Assembly: GCA_017858735.1 (NCBI GenBank)
Contig: JAFMBH010000020.1
Span: forward strand, 1 to 48,246
Length of the DNA stretch: 48,246 nt
Source: Bacteroidota bacterium
GTDB lineage: Bacteria; Bacteroidota; Bacteroidia; Chitinophagales; Saprospiraceae
Direction: 5' to 3'
The notes below the pieces were generated by a model. The model saw nothing but the letters and a program-made list of their open reading frames with translations, searched no databases and had not been told where the DNA came from. The position numbers were made by a program, and so were the translations under genes. Below are positions 26,487 through 35,708 of the stretch, piece after piece. Numbering within the stretch: position 1 is the first letter of the stretch; each line of letters opens with the position of its first letter.

Positions 26487-29400
26487 TTAGTATTGAATGA
26501 TTAAGAAGGAAGATTGTGGTTTTTCACCGTTACCAAAGTCAACCACAAAAAAGTAAGTCCCACCTGGCAAGGCCACTTCTGAATATTTCCCGCCCCAATT
26601 ATTTTGGTAAGGCCCCTGGGAACGGAAAACAATATCACCCCTTCTGTTATAAATGGTCACTTTATTATCGGGAAATTTATCTCCAAACAAACATGGTATA
26701 GCAAAAACATCATTTACACCGTCCCCGTTTGGTGTAATGATAGACGGAGCAATACATGATTTATCGTTACCTACTTCAATAAAAATTTCTCCCGTGCTGC
26801 AACCACAATCCTTATTACAAACTTGATAAACCAATAATTCATCTCCTTTAAAAATAGCATTAGGTTTATATTCCAATATACCTGATGAATTAATGACTGC
26901 TTCACCGCGGAAAGGTTTGTTCAACAAATTATAGGTAAGCAGTTCGTCTTTTGCGGCCGTAATTGACAGTGGAGCTTTCAATAAGGTATTGAAATCCAAT
27001 TTAAAAGTGTCTCTCTTCAAGGTTGGTGGATTCAATATTTTCACCACCACCGTATCTCTTGACAGTTGGCCACAGATACCCTCATCCACTTCCCAAATAA
27101 AAGAATGACTTCCACCTGTTAATCCGAAAACAGAAGTAACGGGCGATTGGCTATCTGAGAAACGTGCACCTGTACTCAGTGATTTCCATTGAGCAACGCT
27201 TCCTTCGTTGACTGGTTCGGCCTCCAGCTGAATTTTACCATCAACCAAACAAATAGATTTATCAATACCTGCGAAAGGATTTTTTTGAGAAAAAACGATA
27301 TCGACTTCATCGGAAGAAACGCCGCATTCACCGGTAACGGTCCAAATAAAGGTATATTTATTACCCGGTTGTAAGCCAGAAACCCCTGAATTATTTTTCT
27401 CCGGGGAAAGAATTCTTACCCCTCTCGCCGCTTGAATTTCGGACTGAGTCCACAATCCTTTCTCCTGATTAACCTCCCTGGCGTTTAAGGAAAATGAGTT
27501 TGCGTCGCAAAGTTTAGTATCTAATCCTGCATACGATTCACTCTGAGGTTTAATATTGATGATCAGTGTATCTTCTGAAAATTGCGTGCAGGCGCCACTG
27601 GAGAGAGAATAAATAAAGGAATAGCTTCTGCCTGGTCTAAGGTTTTCTATGCTGGCAATAGGAGCATTTGCATTTTTTATGTCAACCACCGAATTATCAC
27701 TTGCTCTCCATAACCTCCAGCTTCCCTGGCTAAAGGAGGTAGCTTGTGCTTTTATATTAATGGTTGGTGCTGCACAAATAGCAAAATTATTTTCTACTAC
27801 AGCCCTTTCATTTGGTATTGCAGAAATGGTTACTGGAAGGGAAGTTGTTGATTCTGAAGAACATAAAGAACCCTTCTGTTTTACAGAGAAGACGACCGAT
27901 TTACCTATAAACGGAGTTAAATTTTGAATAGTAGTCAACGATTGTTTACCTGAATCAATAGGTACACCATCAGCATACCATATATAAGTAGCGCCTACCA
28001 GATAATTTGCGGTCGGTATTTTTAAAGAAATACTGGTTTGTTTATCTGTACAAACATCCTTTACAGGTTCAAGCGCGGGCAAAACCTCTGCAGGAAGCAC
28101 AGTCACCGGAACAATGATAGGATCGGTAGAACATCCATTTACGGTCATGACGACGGAGAAATTTCCTTCCCCAATACTTTGTTGAATCTGAGAGATTATA
28201 ACCCCGGCATTGGTGGAGGTAAAATTATTTGGCCCTGTCCATTTATAGGTAGCCCCATCAAACTGACTTGCATTTAAACGAAGGGTCGAACCTGCACAAA
28301 CCGGAGTATTAGAAGTAACCGAAAGAATAGGGAGTGGCTTTACCGATACTTTGGAAACCAGTGAGGTATCGGAATTACATCCATTATTTCGAATAAATAC
28401 GCTATAATCTCCTTCGTCAGAAAAAGAAACTTTGTTTATTTCCAAAACGGGTAATTGGGTTTCGACCATACGCCCATCAGGTAAACGCCAGTGATAACTG
28501 ATATTTCCCGAGCCTGAAAATGGGGATGTTCTTAAAACAAAGGAATTGTTAAGACAAGCAGTAAGTCCCTGTTCCTGATTAAAAGGGGGCGCGGGCTTTG
28601 ATGGTCTGTTTCCAAGATTAACCTGATAGCTTGCTGTTTTGGATTGACAATTATTCGCCGATAGAATGTACAACTGATAGGTTCCGTTGGCTACACTACC
28701 CAATCCTGTCAGATTTACCTGGTTATTTCTTCCGACAAAACCATTTGGCCCTGTCCAGAAATAGGAATAGGTACCATTATCTAAAGGTAGTAAATTAGGT
28801 TTTAAGGATAACGATGTATTACCCGCTGCACACGGATCTCCGAGCAAATCGAGGGAGGTAATCAAGACAGATTGCTTTACAAAAAGTTCTGTCACTGCAT
28901 CTCCCTGACAACCGGCATTAGTGGTAAATCGAACGGTATATTTCCCACTTTGTGTTAATTCAACGCTATCAATGATAATATTTGACCCAGACCGTTGAAA
29001 ATTCAATGGTCCCGTCCACTGATACGTTCCGTTTTCCTGAGGGGAAGAAACAGATAACCTTACGGGAGTACCAGCACAAACCTCCTGCGCAGGAAGAAGA
29101 ATAGCAGGTTTTTCAAATGCATTGACTACCATCGGAATAAAATCTGAAAAAACATCAGAACAAGACAAATAAGATACTTTTAACCGCCAATCGCCGGATA
29201 GGGCAGCACTGGCATTGGGAACAGACAAGGTGGAGGTTAAGACTTTTACCTCTGAACGATCGGGGCGAATCCATGTGTATTCACCGGGTAAAAAGGTACT
29301 TTGCAAAAATAAGGTATCTCCGGCACAAACAGGACTATTACTAATAACGGAAGGTTTTGCGGGCACCTCAGATACCGCTACTTTTACCAAAGCTTCAGAA

Positions 29401-32213
29401 GAGGAACATCCTGTTCTGGAGACGGTTAATTTATAATTTCCTGCATTTTTCAATCCAACATTTGTTATAGGAGCAGGCACCCTAAGCGTGGAACTATAAC
29501 CCTCAGGACCTGTCCATAAATAAGTTATTGCCTCTCCCTGCACATTAGTTCCTAAATTCAAGGTACCACCAACACATAATTGCACAGAATCTTGTAATGG
29601 TTTTGCTACAGGTTGTGCATATACTTTTATATTTCTTGCGACAGATGGTTCGGAGAAACAGCCGCTATTTTCAACCATCAGATAAAATGAAAGCGCGGTT
29701 TCTTGATTTTGGACTACGTTATAAAGAGGTAGCTCCGTTATAGCTTGTAAATTTCCCGTAGGATAAGTGCCTTTATACCAATGATATTTGATATTGGCAC
29801 CCGCAGGATTTGCACCTGAACGCATATTGATAACCGAACCTGTGCAATAAACTTGTGCTCCCTGAATAATTGCGCGTGTGGGTAAATCAGTAATAAAAAC
29901 ATTGACAGTTCCACTTGATTTACAGCCCATTGTTCCTGTTACTTCGACCGTATAGTTTCCGCTGTGAATGCCGCGGCTAAACGGAATTTTAGGATTTTGC
30001 AGCGTTGAAGTGAATCCATTGGGTCCTACCCATCTATATTGAAAGGTGTTTCCAACCACCTGAGAGGGTGGATTTGCAAAAAGGAAAAGTGTGTCCCCGC
30101 CACATATATTTACCCTATAATCAGGCTTTGGCGTTTCCTTTTGCACTTTAACCACCGTATTGCAAGTATTTTTATTCCCAGCCTGATCATATACCGTTAG
30201 AATCAACGGAACATCCCCATTCGTTTGATCGCAAGTCAAGCGACTAAAATTTAGCTCTTTACGGGAAATCGGACAATTATCACTAAGACTTAAAATAACC
30301 TCATCGGGCGTAATGACAGGAAATAAAAGATCTCCAGGGCTATATTTTTTTGTAACCTGCTGACATTGAATTTCCGGAAACTGATCATCAATAGTTACGA
30401 TATTAAAGGTACAGGTGTCCGCGTTCCCATTGGCATCACTGATAACATAAAAAACCTGGGAGGTTCCCGGATTCAATTGCACGACCGGCACAGGTTTATC
30501 TAAATCGAACAAAGTATTTGGATAAGTAGTAACGCCTCTGATATAAAAATAGGGGTTTATCCGATTTACGCTTAATTCAGCCAGAAAAAATGACTTATTA
30601 TCAAATTTGGTGAAAATATCCACATTATCGCAAGGGCTAATCTGCCCTACGGTTTCGATTGAAAAGCTGACTTTTCCGTCGGCAAGCCAATTTTTTGCTA
30701 TCTGGGGAGCTATTTTAAAGGAAATCCTTCTTCTAATATTGCAACCTGCGGCATCAAAGGGAATGGTACCAATGAATTCATTTCTTTCTCCCCGAATATT
30801 TAATCTTACCGATGGACTGGACATATTAAGTCTAAAATCAAAGGATATGGTCACACTGTCTTGCGTAGAAGTAGGCACATCGTTGAAAGCGACGGAGAAA
30901 GGGAGGAGAACATCACTAAAAATGGACAGGGCAACGCTACTATCCAGTGCATTTTTTTGTTGGTATAAAAAATTTTGACTACAGTTATCTGTTGAAATAG
31001 AAGGCCTGGGTAAGGGAACTGGCGCTATGCACTCGCCTGTTGGAACTACTGCTGTTTTGTCTGCACTACAACTAATTTCGGGAGCATAAAAATCTTTAAC
31101 TGAGATAAACCAAACGCAGGAAGTGGAATTTCCCTCACAATCTGTTATTAAATAGGTGATTTTATGAAAGCCTGCAGGTAATGTGATATTTTTTGCGTTT
31201 TCATCTACCCAACGCACCGTATTTCCCTCATTTATCTTATAAAACACCCTTCCTGATGGACAAAGTCCTACGCTAAGAGGATAAGGAAGAGATACCGATG
31301 CGGCACAGGAACTATTATAGACCTTTATTTCTCTGTCTGAGGGGCATAAAACCTTTAACGAAGCCGTATTGGATACCGTTATTTTTTGGGTGTAAACTGA
31401 TGAGGATGAACAATTTCCATTGGCCGTCCATTTTCTGTGAATTACATAAGATGTTGCGCAATTATTGGATAATGAACCAACAATACTGTCTTGATAGGTT
31501 AGGGTAACCGACTCACAAAGATCCAATAAAACAGGTCTGCCCGTAGCGGAAGGATTCGTGGAAGAACCACACGATACCGTAATATCGGGAGCTTGTTTTA
31601 AAAACAACGAATTTTCAAGAGGGGCGATAATTATTACTAATCGGTAGGTAGTTTGCCTGTTACATTTATCTGAGGCGGTCCAGGTACTTATTATTTTACT
31701 TGAAAAAGAGCATAGAGAATCTTTTGTAATTACCTCATTATAAGTTACTGATGCTAATTGACATGATTCAAAGGCGACAGAATTCCGATCGGGAACCACC
31801 TCGGAGCATGACAATCGAAGGGTATCGGGAAAAGGAGAAACGATAGTAGGCGGGAGCAGATTTCTGCGAATAAACAGAAAAACATTCTGACCTGTTTGCC
31901 TGCCTTGTGCATTAAAATAGGTGAAAGTATGTCTGATCGTGTCCTCGCAAGTCTGCATGTACGGATAGCCATCAGGCAAAGGAACCACTGAGACGGAACC
32001 ACCTGCCTGCACCACTGGCACTTTGTATTTAATACTTAGGTTATCCAGCCAGGTCAGATAAGTCGATTCTCCCACGGAACAATTGACCACTAAGGTATCT
32101 CCTGGAGCGGCTTTACTTTCCAAACTGAAAAGTAAAAAAAAGAGAATAAACAAGGCAGGAATTCCTTTTACGGGGGAAGACCCGAACAATAAAATTGATC
32201 GGCTCATGAGCAA
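26487..32213 (-). CDS. Giant T9SS-exported adhesin with HYR and Ig-like modules
   Basis: A 1908-residue surface protein. A signal segment lies in residues 15-36 (FILFFLLFSLESKA). Residues of about 120-690 carry HYR-like modules rich in paired Cys (TDCEGNSTSCVWF, DANGNADTCTF). Residues of about 700-1390 hold eight Ig-like modules of about 85 residues marked by Y-x-W-(T)GPNGF. Residues of about 1480-1720 hold modules opening with AGLDTKLC-like motifs typical of gliding-associated proteins, and about 1730-1815 a further beta module. The last 88 residues are the type B gliding-motility C-terminal sorting domain (SIITPNGDGVNDVF, TIYNRRGDIVF, LPGGTYFFVVD). The gene begins the operon with PorP/SprF, OmpA/PD40 and radical SAM genes. 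Its ligand is unknown. Confidence 0.95.
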   Translation of the reverse strand: MLMSRSILLFGSSPVKGIPALFILFFLLFSLESKAAPGDTLVVNCSVGESTYLTWLDNLSIKYKVPVVQAGGSVSVVPLPDGYPYMQTCEDTIRHTFTYFNAQGRQTGQNVFLFIRRNLLPPTIVSPFPDTLRLSCSEVVPDRNSVAFESCQLASVTYNEVITKDSLCSFSSKIISTWTASDKCNRQTTYRLVIIIAPLENSLFLKQAPDITVSCGSSTNPSATGRPVLLDLCESVTLTYQDSIVGSLSNNCATSYVIHRKWTANGNCSSSSVYTQKITVSNTASLKVLCPSDREIKVYNSSCAASVSLPYPLSVGLCPSGRVFYKINEGNTVRWVDENAKNITLPAGFHKITYLITDCEGNSTSCVWFISVKDFYAPEISCSADKTAVVPTGECIAPVPLPRPSISTDNCSQNFLYQQKNALDSSVALSIFSDVLLPFSVAFNDVPTSTQDSVTISFDFRLNMSSPSVRLNIRGERNEFIGTIPFDAAGCNIRRRISFKIAPQIAKNWLADGKVSFSIETVGQISPCDNVDIFTKFDNKSFFLAELSVNRINPYFYIRGVTTYPNTLFDLDKPVPVVQLNPGTSQVFYVISDANGNADTCTFNIVTIDDQFPEIQCQQVTKKYSPGDLLFPVITPDEVILSLSDNCPISRKELNFSRLTCDQTNGDVPLILTVYDQAGNKNTCNTVVKVQKETPKPDYRVNICGGDTLFLFANPPSQVVGNTFQYRWVGPNGFTSTLQNPKIPFSRGIHSGNYTVEVTGTMGCKSSGTVNVFITDLPTRAIIQGAQVYCTGSVINMRSGANPAGANIKYHWYKGTYPTGNLQAITELPLYNVVQNQETALSFYLMVENSGCFSEPSVARNIKVYAQPVAKPLQDSVQLCVGGTLNLGTNVQGEAITYLWTGPEGYSSTLRVPAPITNVGLKNAGNYKLTVSRTGCSSSEALVKVAVSEVPAKPSVISNSPVCAGDTLFLQSTFLPGEYTWIRPDRSEVKVLTSTLSVPNASAALSGDWRLKVSYLSCSDVFSDFIPMVVNAFEKPAILLPAQEVCAGTPVRLSVSSPQENGTYQWTGPLNFQRSGSNIIIDSVELTQSGKYTVRFTTNAGCQGDAVTELFVKQSVLITSLDLLGDPCAAGNTSLSLKPNLLPLDNGTYSYFWTGPNGFVGRNNQVNLTGLGSVANGTYQLYILSANNCQSKTASYQVNLGNRPSKPAPPFNQEQGLTACLNNSFVLRTSPFSGSGNISYHWRLPDGRMVETQLPVLEINKVSFSDEGDYSVFIRNNGCNSDTSLVSKVSVKPLPILSVTSNTPVCAGSTLRLNASQFDGATYKWTGPNNFTSTNAGVIISQIQQSIGEGNFSVVMTVNGCSTDPIIVPVTVLPAEVLPALEPVKDVCTDKQTSISLKIPTANYLVGATYIWYADGVPIDSGKQSLTTIQNLTPFIGKSVVFSVKQKGSLCSSESTTSLPVTISAIPNERAVVENNFAICAAPTINIKAQATSFSQGSWRLWRASDNSVVDIKNANAPIASIENLRPGRSYSFIYSLSSGACTQFSEDTLIINIKPQSESYAGLDTKLCDANSFSLNAREVNQEKGLWTQSEIQAARGVRILSPEKNNSGVSGLQPGNKYTFIWTVTGECGVSSDEVDIVFSQKNPFAGIDKSICLVDGKIQLEAEPVNEGSVAQWKSLSTGARFSDSQSPVTSVFGLTGGSHSFIWEVDEGICGQLSRDTVVVKILNPPTLKRDTFKLDFNTLLKAPLSITAAKDELLTYNLLNKPFRGEAVINSSGILEYKPNAIFKGDELLVYQVCNKDCGCSTGEIFIEVGNDKSCIAPSIITPNGDGVNDVFAIPCLFGDKFPDNKVTIYNRRGDIVFRSQGPYQNNWGGKYSEVALPGGTYFFVVDFGNGEKPQSSFLIIQY
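28040..30110 (-). repeat. Tandem Ig-like modules within the adhesin gene
   Basis: About 690 codons hold eight related protein modules, each with a Tyr-x-Trp-(Thr)-Gly-Pro-like strand, a GxYxL/V strand before a Cys, and an opening VC-(A/V)-G-(D/T/S) segment. They are repeated at protein level but have diverged in DNA, so there is no close nucleotide repeat that would promote recombination. Boundaries are approximate. Confidence 0.7.
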
Positions 32214-32325
32214 ACAGGTTTTTGGAATGGTCTTAACGGAACCACTTGAAATTCAGAAAATCAAGTACAAATTAACCTATTTTTTTCAACAATGCCAATG
32301 AAAAAAAGACCTGTTTTGGAATCCT

Positions 32326-33306
32326 TCAAATAAAAAGTTCATTGGGAACATCTCCGGCCACTTCAAGTCCTGCCATTTCGGCCTTGTCCTGGAACAAACA
32401 TTTATCTCCTTGAAAGAAAGACACTTGTAAAATTCCTTGCAAGCTTTCATTCACTTTTCCTGTCATTTCTCCCTTTATGGGACTCTTCAATTCACCTGCT
32501 CCGGGCTCGTGTTTCGCCTGAATTTCTAAGCGATATACTTTATCGCTCAATGTAATGTGAATAGAATCACCAACAATTTTTGTCTTTAATTTTGCGCCAG
32601 TATAGGTCGTAAACCGATACAATTTTCCCTCAAAATACCACCCTCCGAGGAAGCCATTAAAGTGACTTCCCAAAAAAGGAATCCTGGCAATGGACACCAT
32701 TAGGGAAGCTTTTTTATTTTCAGAAAAATGATTACTCTGCATCCATATCCACCAGGAAGGGAAAGATTTACCCCAATCTTTTTCCATATAACCCAATCCC
32801 CGGTCAAAAGAAACTTCCTCCTCTCTGTCTGTTCGGTTTAATGTACCCGATAAATCGTGGTTCATACTTAGGACTCCGTGATAGCATTCCATCATAGGAA
32901 CAAAACTATATGGGCCCATGACACCCGGAGAAAAAAAGGACCCGGGCCAACCCACCCGGTTATGAAATCGAACATTTCCTTTCAAGATGGGTAGATTGAG
33001 TATTACCCCCTCATTACCAAAATGATTATCACCCAATGTCAGGGAAAAATCGTGTTCGCCCGGTTGAAATGCTGCAACATCAAATTTGTAGTAGTAACTT
33101 TTCTTAGCCATACCGTCTAAAACCTGAATAAAAGCGTGATTTTCACCATTATCCCCTAAACTAATCCCTGGAATAATGGCATAAGCATGAGAACGCGTTG
33201 AATCAATCATTTTTAGGTACCAACCTTCAAAATAGGAAGATGATTTACCCCATCCATGGTACATTTCAGGTCGCCATAAAGCCCTTATTTTTCTTTGAAT
33301 ACTCAT
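32326..33306 (-). CDS. Tocopherol cyclase-like protein
   Basis: A 326-residue protein with no signal peptide. It has the pattern of the tocopherol cyclase family: an early RPEMYHGWG...YFEGWYLKM block, EMYHGVLSM-like segment as MECYHGVLSM, and the strong block YMEKDWGKSFPSWWIWMQSNHF, split here into EKDWGKSFP and WWIWMQSNH. Plant members close the chromanol ring of tocopherol, but bacterial members outside cyanobacteria occur without a tocopherol pathway, and their substrate is unknown. No prenylquinone genes are in the window. It lies 112 bases before the adhesin gene and 72 after the deacetylase gene, with a terminator between it and the latter. Confidence 0.8.
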   Translation of the reverse strand: MSIQRKIRALWRPEMYHGWGKSSSYFEGWYLKMIDSTRSHAYAIIPGISLGDNGENHAFIQVLDGMAKKSYYYKFDVAAFQPGEHDFSLTLGDNHFGNEGVILNLPILKGNVRFHNRVGWPGSFFSPGVMGPYSFVPMMECYHGVLSMNHDLSGTLNRTDREEEVSFDRGLGYMEKDWGKSFPSWWIWMQSNHFSENKKASLMVSIARIPFLGSHFNGFLGGWYFEGKLYRFTTYTGAKLKTKIVGDSIHITLSDKVYRLEIQAKHEPGAGELKSPIKGEMTGKVNESLQGILQVSFFQGDKCLFQDKAEMAGLEVAGDVPNELFI

Positions 33307-33323
33307 ATTTTATCAGATTTAAA

Positions 33324-33354
33324 AAAAGCCGCAGGAAAATTCCGAACGGCTTTT
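33324..33354 (-). terminator. Terminator after the polysaccharide deacetylase gene
   Basis: An 8-bp stem (AAAAGCCG at 33324-33331 with CGGCTTTT at 33347-33354) around an inner GGAA/TTCC stem; on the minus strand it is followed by a run of T. It lies 24 bases after the deacetylase stop and before the tocopherol-cyclase-like gene. Confidence 0.75.
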
Positions 33355-33378
33355 AGTGCGTACTGCAATATAAATCTA

Positions 33379-34032
33379 TTACGCGTACATTGCTTTACTC
33401 TGGGTAACTTTAAATTTTTCCTCCGACAGGACTTCAAAACGATAACCTAAATGATTGAAATAAGATAAAATGGCTGGAAGCGCTTTTTCCAGTCTGGGGA
33501 AGGCTTTTAGCGTGTCATGAAAAACGATAATGGACCCACCCGTCGCATGATTTATAACATTCGACGTAACCTGATCTGCATCAATACTTTCATCGAAATC
33601 GCCACTCATTACATCCCACATTATTATTTGATAATGCCTTTGTAAAAATTGAGCTTGTTTAACCTTCAAATGTCCATAAGGTGGCCTGAATAATTTAGAT
33701 TTCGCTCGGGTAGCACCTTGTCTGACATCGTGGAAATAGGTAATATTTTCAGAACTCCACCCATTTAAATGAGTAAAAGAATGATTAGCCACACAATGAC
33801 CGGAAGATTTTACGTTTTGATAAATTTCTGGATTCGAATCTATTTGTTTTCCAACACAAAAAAAGGTAGCTTTCGCGTTAAATTGAGCTAGTTGATCCAG
33901 GACCCAAGGCGTGATATTTTCGTTGGGCCCGTCATCGAAAGTCAGGTATAATACCTTTTTTTGATTGGGAACCCGCCAAACATAGTTGGGAAATAGCCCT
34001 TGTATAAACTTGGGCGTTTTTACGAGATACAT
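33379..34032 (-). CDS. Polysaccharide deacetylase (NodB domain)
   Basis: A 217-residue NodB-domain enzyme, carbohydrate esterase family 4. The three conserved motifs are visible: TFDDGP with Asp33-Asp34 (catalytic base and metal ligand), HSFTH (metal His pair), and RPPYGH, followed by WDVMSGDFD and a closing IIVFHD. Such enzymes remove N-acetyl groups from peptidoglycan, chitin oligomers or other GlcNAc polymers. No signal peptide is apparent in the first residues, so a cytoplasmic or envelope-edge place is unclear. It is divergently transcribed from gltX. Confidence 0.92.
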   Translation of the reverse strand: MYLVKTPKFIQGLFPNYVWRVPNQKKVLYLTFDDGPNENITPWVLDQLAQFNAKATFFCVGKQIDSNPEIYQNVKSSGHCVANHSFTHLNGWSSENITYFHDVRQGATRAKSKLFRPPYGHLKVKQAQFLQRHYQIIMWDVMSGDFDESIDADQVTSNVINHATGGSIIVFHDTLKAFPRLEKALPAILSYFNHLGYRFEVLSEEKFKVTQSKAMYA

Positions 34033-34104
34033 AATGTTTTGTTTTGTTCAGGGATAAAAAAAATGATTGTTGAAAATCATCTATATCATTAAACGTAAAA
34101 CCTT

Positions 34105-34112
34105 TACTTTTG
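34105..34112 (+). promoter_or_regulatory. Candidate -7 box of gltX
   Basis: TACTTTTG matches the Bacteroidota -7 consensus TAnnTTTG and lies 53 bases before the gltX ATG chosen here. No good TTTG -33 box sits at the usual spacing. Transcription from it would leave a leader of about 45 bases. Confidence 0.3.
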
Positions 34113-34165
34113 CTGCTCAAAAATTTATTTATTTTCCTTTTATTTTCATTTTTCCAAAACATACT

Positions 34166-35707
34166 ATGAAAAATTCATCTTTACGTTTTCGTTTTGCCCC
34201 AAGTCCGACAGGAGCACTCCACATTGGAGGTATCAGAACGGCTTTATATAATTATTTACTGGCAAAAAAACTGGGCGGTACTTTTATCCTGAGAATAGAG
34301 GATACGGATCAGTCCAGGTACGTGGAAGGCGCTGAAAAATATATTATTGACTCTTTAAAATGGTGTGGAATAACACCAGCTGAAGGTCCTGGCTTTGGTG
34401 GTGATGTCAGTCCTTACAGGCAATCAGAAAGAACCGCTATTTATGATGAATACATCGCCAAGCTCATTCTATCTGGTCATGCATATTATGCCTTTGATAC
34501 CTCAGAAGAACTTGAAAAATACAGGACAGAGGCCGAAAATACCAGCAGACCCTTCAAATACGATTCTTTTACCCGGCTTCAATTGAATAATAGCCTTGCT
34601 TTACCACCTGAAACTGTTAAGGAATATTTAGAAAAGAATATGCCCTATACCGTTCGATTGAAAGTACCTGAGGATGAAAGCATTCATGTTCAGGATAAAA
34701 TCAGAGGAGAAGTTATTTTTCATAGTCAGGAATTAGACGACAAGGTATTGAGAAAAGCGGACGGCCTTCCAACTTATCACCTGGCGAACGTTGTGGATGA
34801 TCACTTAATGGGTATCTCTCATGTTATTCGCGGGGAAGAATGGTTGCCCAGCACTGCGCACCATGTTTTATTGTACAGAGCATTTGGCCTTGAGGATAAC
34901 ATGCCCGAATTTGCCCACCTTCCCCTTATTCTAAAACCTACCGGCAACGGAAAACTGAGCAAAAGAGACGGTGTGAAACTGGGTATTCCCGTTTTCCCCA
35001 TTTCCTGGGTGGGAGAAACAGAGGAATCTTCTTTTACCGGATTCCGTGAAGCAGGATTTCTTCCCGAAGCTATGCTCAATTTTCTGGCTTTTCTGGGTTG
35101 GAATCCAGGTACTGAGCAAGAAATTTTTACCGTTGACCAATTAGTAGAAGCATTTGACATAACGCATATCGGTAAGGCTGGAGCGCGATTTGACTACGAA
35201 AAGGCAAAATGGTTTAATCAGCAATATATTATTCATTCCACTCCTGAAAATCTGGCTAATCTTTTACTCCCTCTTTTGCCCGAAAAATATAAGCCTGTTT
35301 CTCAAGACTATCTCATTTCCTTTTGCAAATTAATGCAGGAAAGGGTTGTTACAATAAATGATTTCTTTGAAAATGGATACTATTTCTTTGAACCTGTTCA
35401 TACATTTGATACAAAAAACATAGCGAAAAAATGGTCGCCTGCCTTAAAGCAAACCATACAGCACCTGATAGAAAAATGGTCCGCTTGTTCCCCTTTTAAT
35501 CAGGAACAAATACAACTTTCTTTTGATACCTTTATGCAGGACAACCAATTAAAAACCGGAGATATTTTACCCGTTTTTAGAATTGGCCTTGCAGGAACTA
35601 TGAAGGGTCCCGCTGTTTTCGATCTGATCGAACTTTGGGGAATGCAGGAAGTTTCCGACAGAATGAATAAATCTTTTGAACATTTTGACACAACACTGCT
35701 AAGCTAA
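34166..35707 (+). CDS. gltX: Glutamate--tRNA ligase
   Basis: A 513-residue class I aminoacyl-tRNA synthetase. The HIGH-type motif is APSPTGALHIGG at residues 11-22, and the KMSKS-type motif is KLSKRDG. RIEDTDQSR and the DDHLMGISHVIRGEEWLPS block are typical of bacterial GluRS. I start at ATG 34166 because this puts RFRFAPSPTG at the expected position; the upstream in-frame ATG at 34067 adds 33 residues of non-family sequence. It charges tRNA-Glu. It lies 1 base before the next gene. Confidence 0.98.
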   Translation: MKNSSLRFRFAPSPTGALHIGGIRTALYNYLLAKKLGGTFILRIEDTDQSRYVEGAEKYIIDSLKWCGITPAEGPGFGGDVSPYRQSERTAIYDEYIAKLILSGHAYYAFDTSEELEKYRTEAENTSRPFKYDSFTRLQLNNSLALPPETVKEYLEKNMPYTVRLKVPEDESIHVQDKIRGEVIFHSQELDDKVLRKADGLPTYHLANVVDDHLMGISHVIRGEEWLPSTAHHVLLYRAFGLEDNMPEFAHLPLILKPTGNGKLSKRDGVKLGIPVFPISWVGETEESSFTGFREAGFLPEAMLNFLAFLGWNPGTEQEIFTVDQLVEAFDITHIGKAGARFDYEKAKWFNQQYIIHSTPENLANLLLPLLPEKYKPVSQDYLISFCKLMQERVVTINDFFENGYYFFEPVHTFDTKNIAKKWSPALKQTIQHLIEKWSACSPFNQEQIQLSFDTFMQDNQLKTGDILPVFRIGLAGTMKGPAVFDLIELWGMQEVSDRMNKSFEHFDTTLLS

Positions 35708-35708
35708 A

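Noticed and set aside
27649-27927. Plus-strand 92-residue frame with hydrophobic start inside the adhesin gene
   Set aside because: It is antisense to a well-supported Ig-like region and has no promoter or ribosome-binding signal.
32263-32275. TTAATTTG-like octamer on the minus strand before the adhesin gene
   Set aside because: It has only one base between TA and TTTG where two are expected, so it does not fit the -7 consensus.
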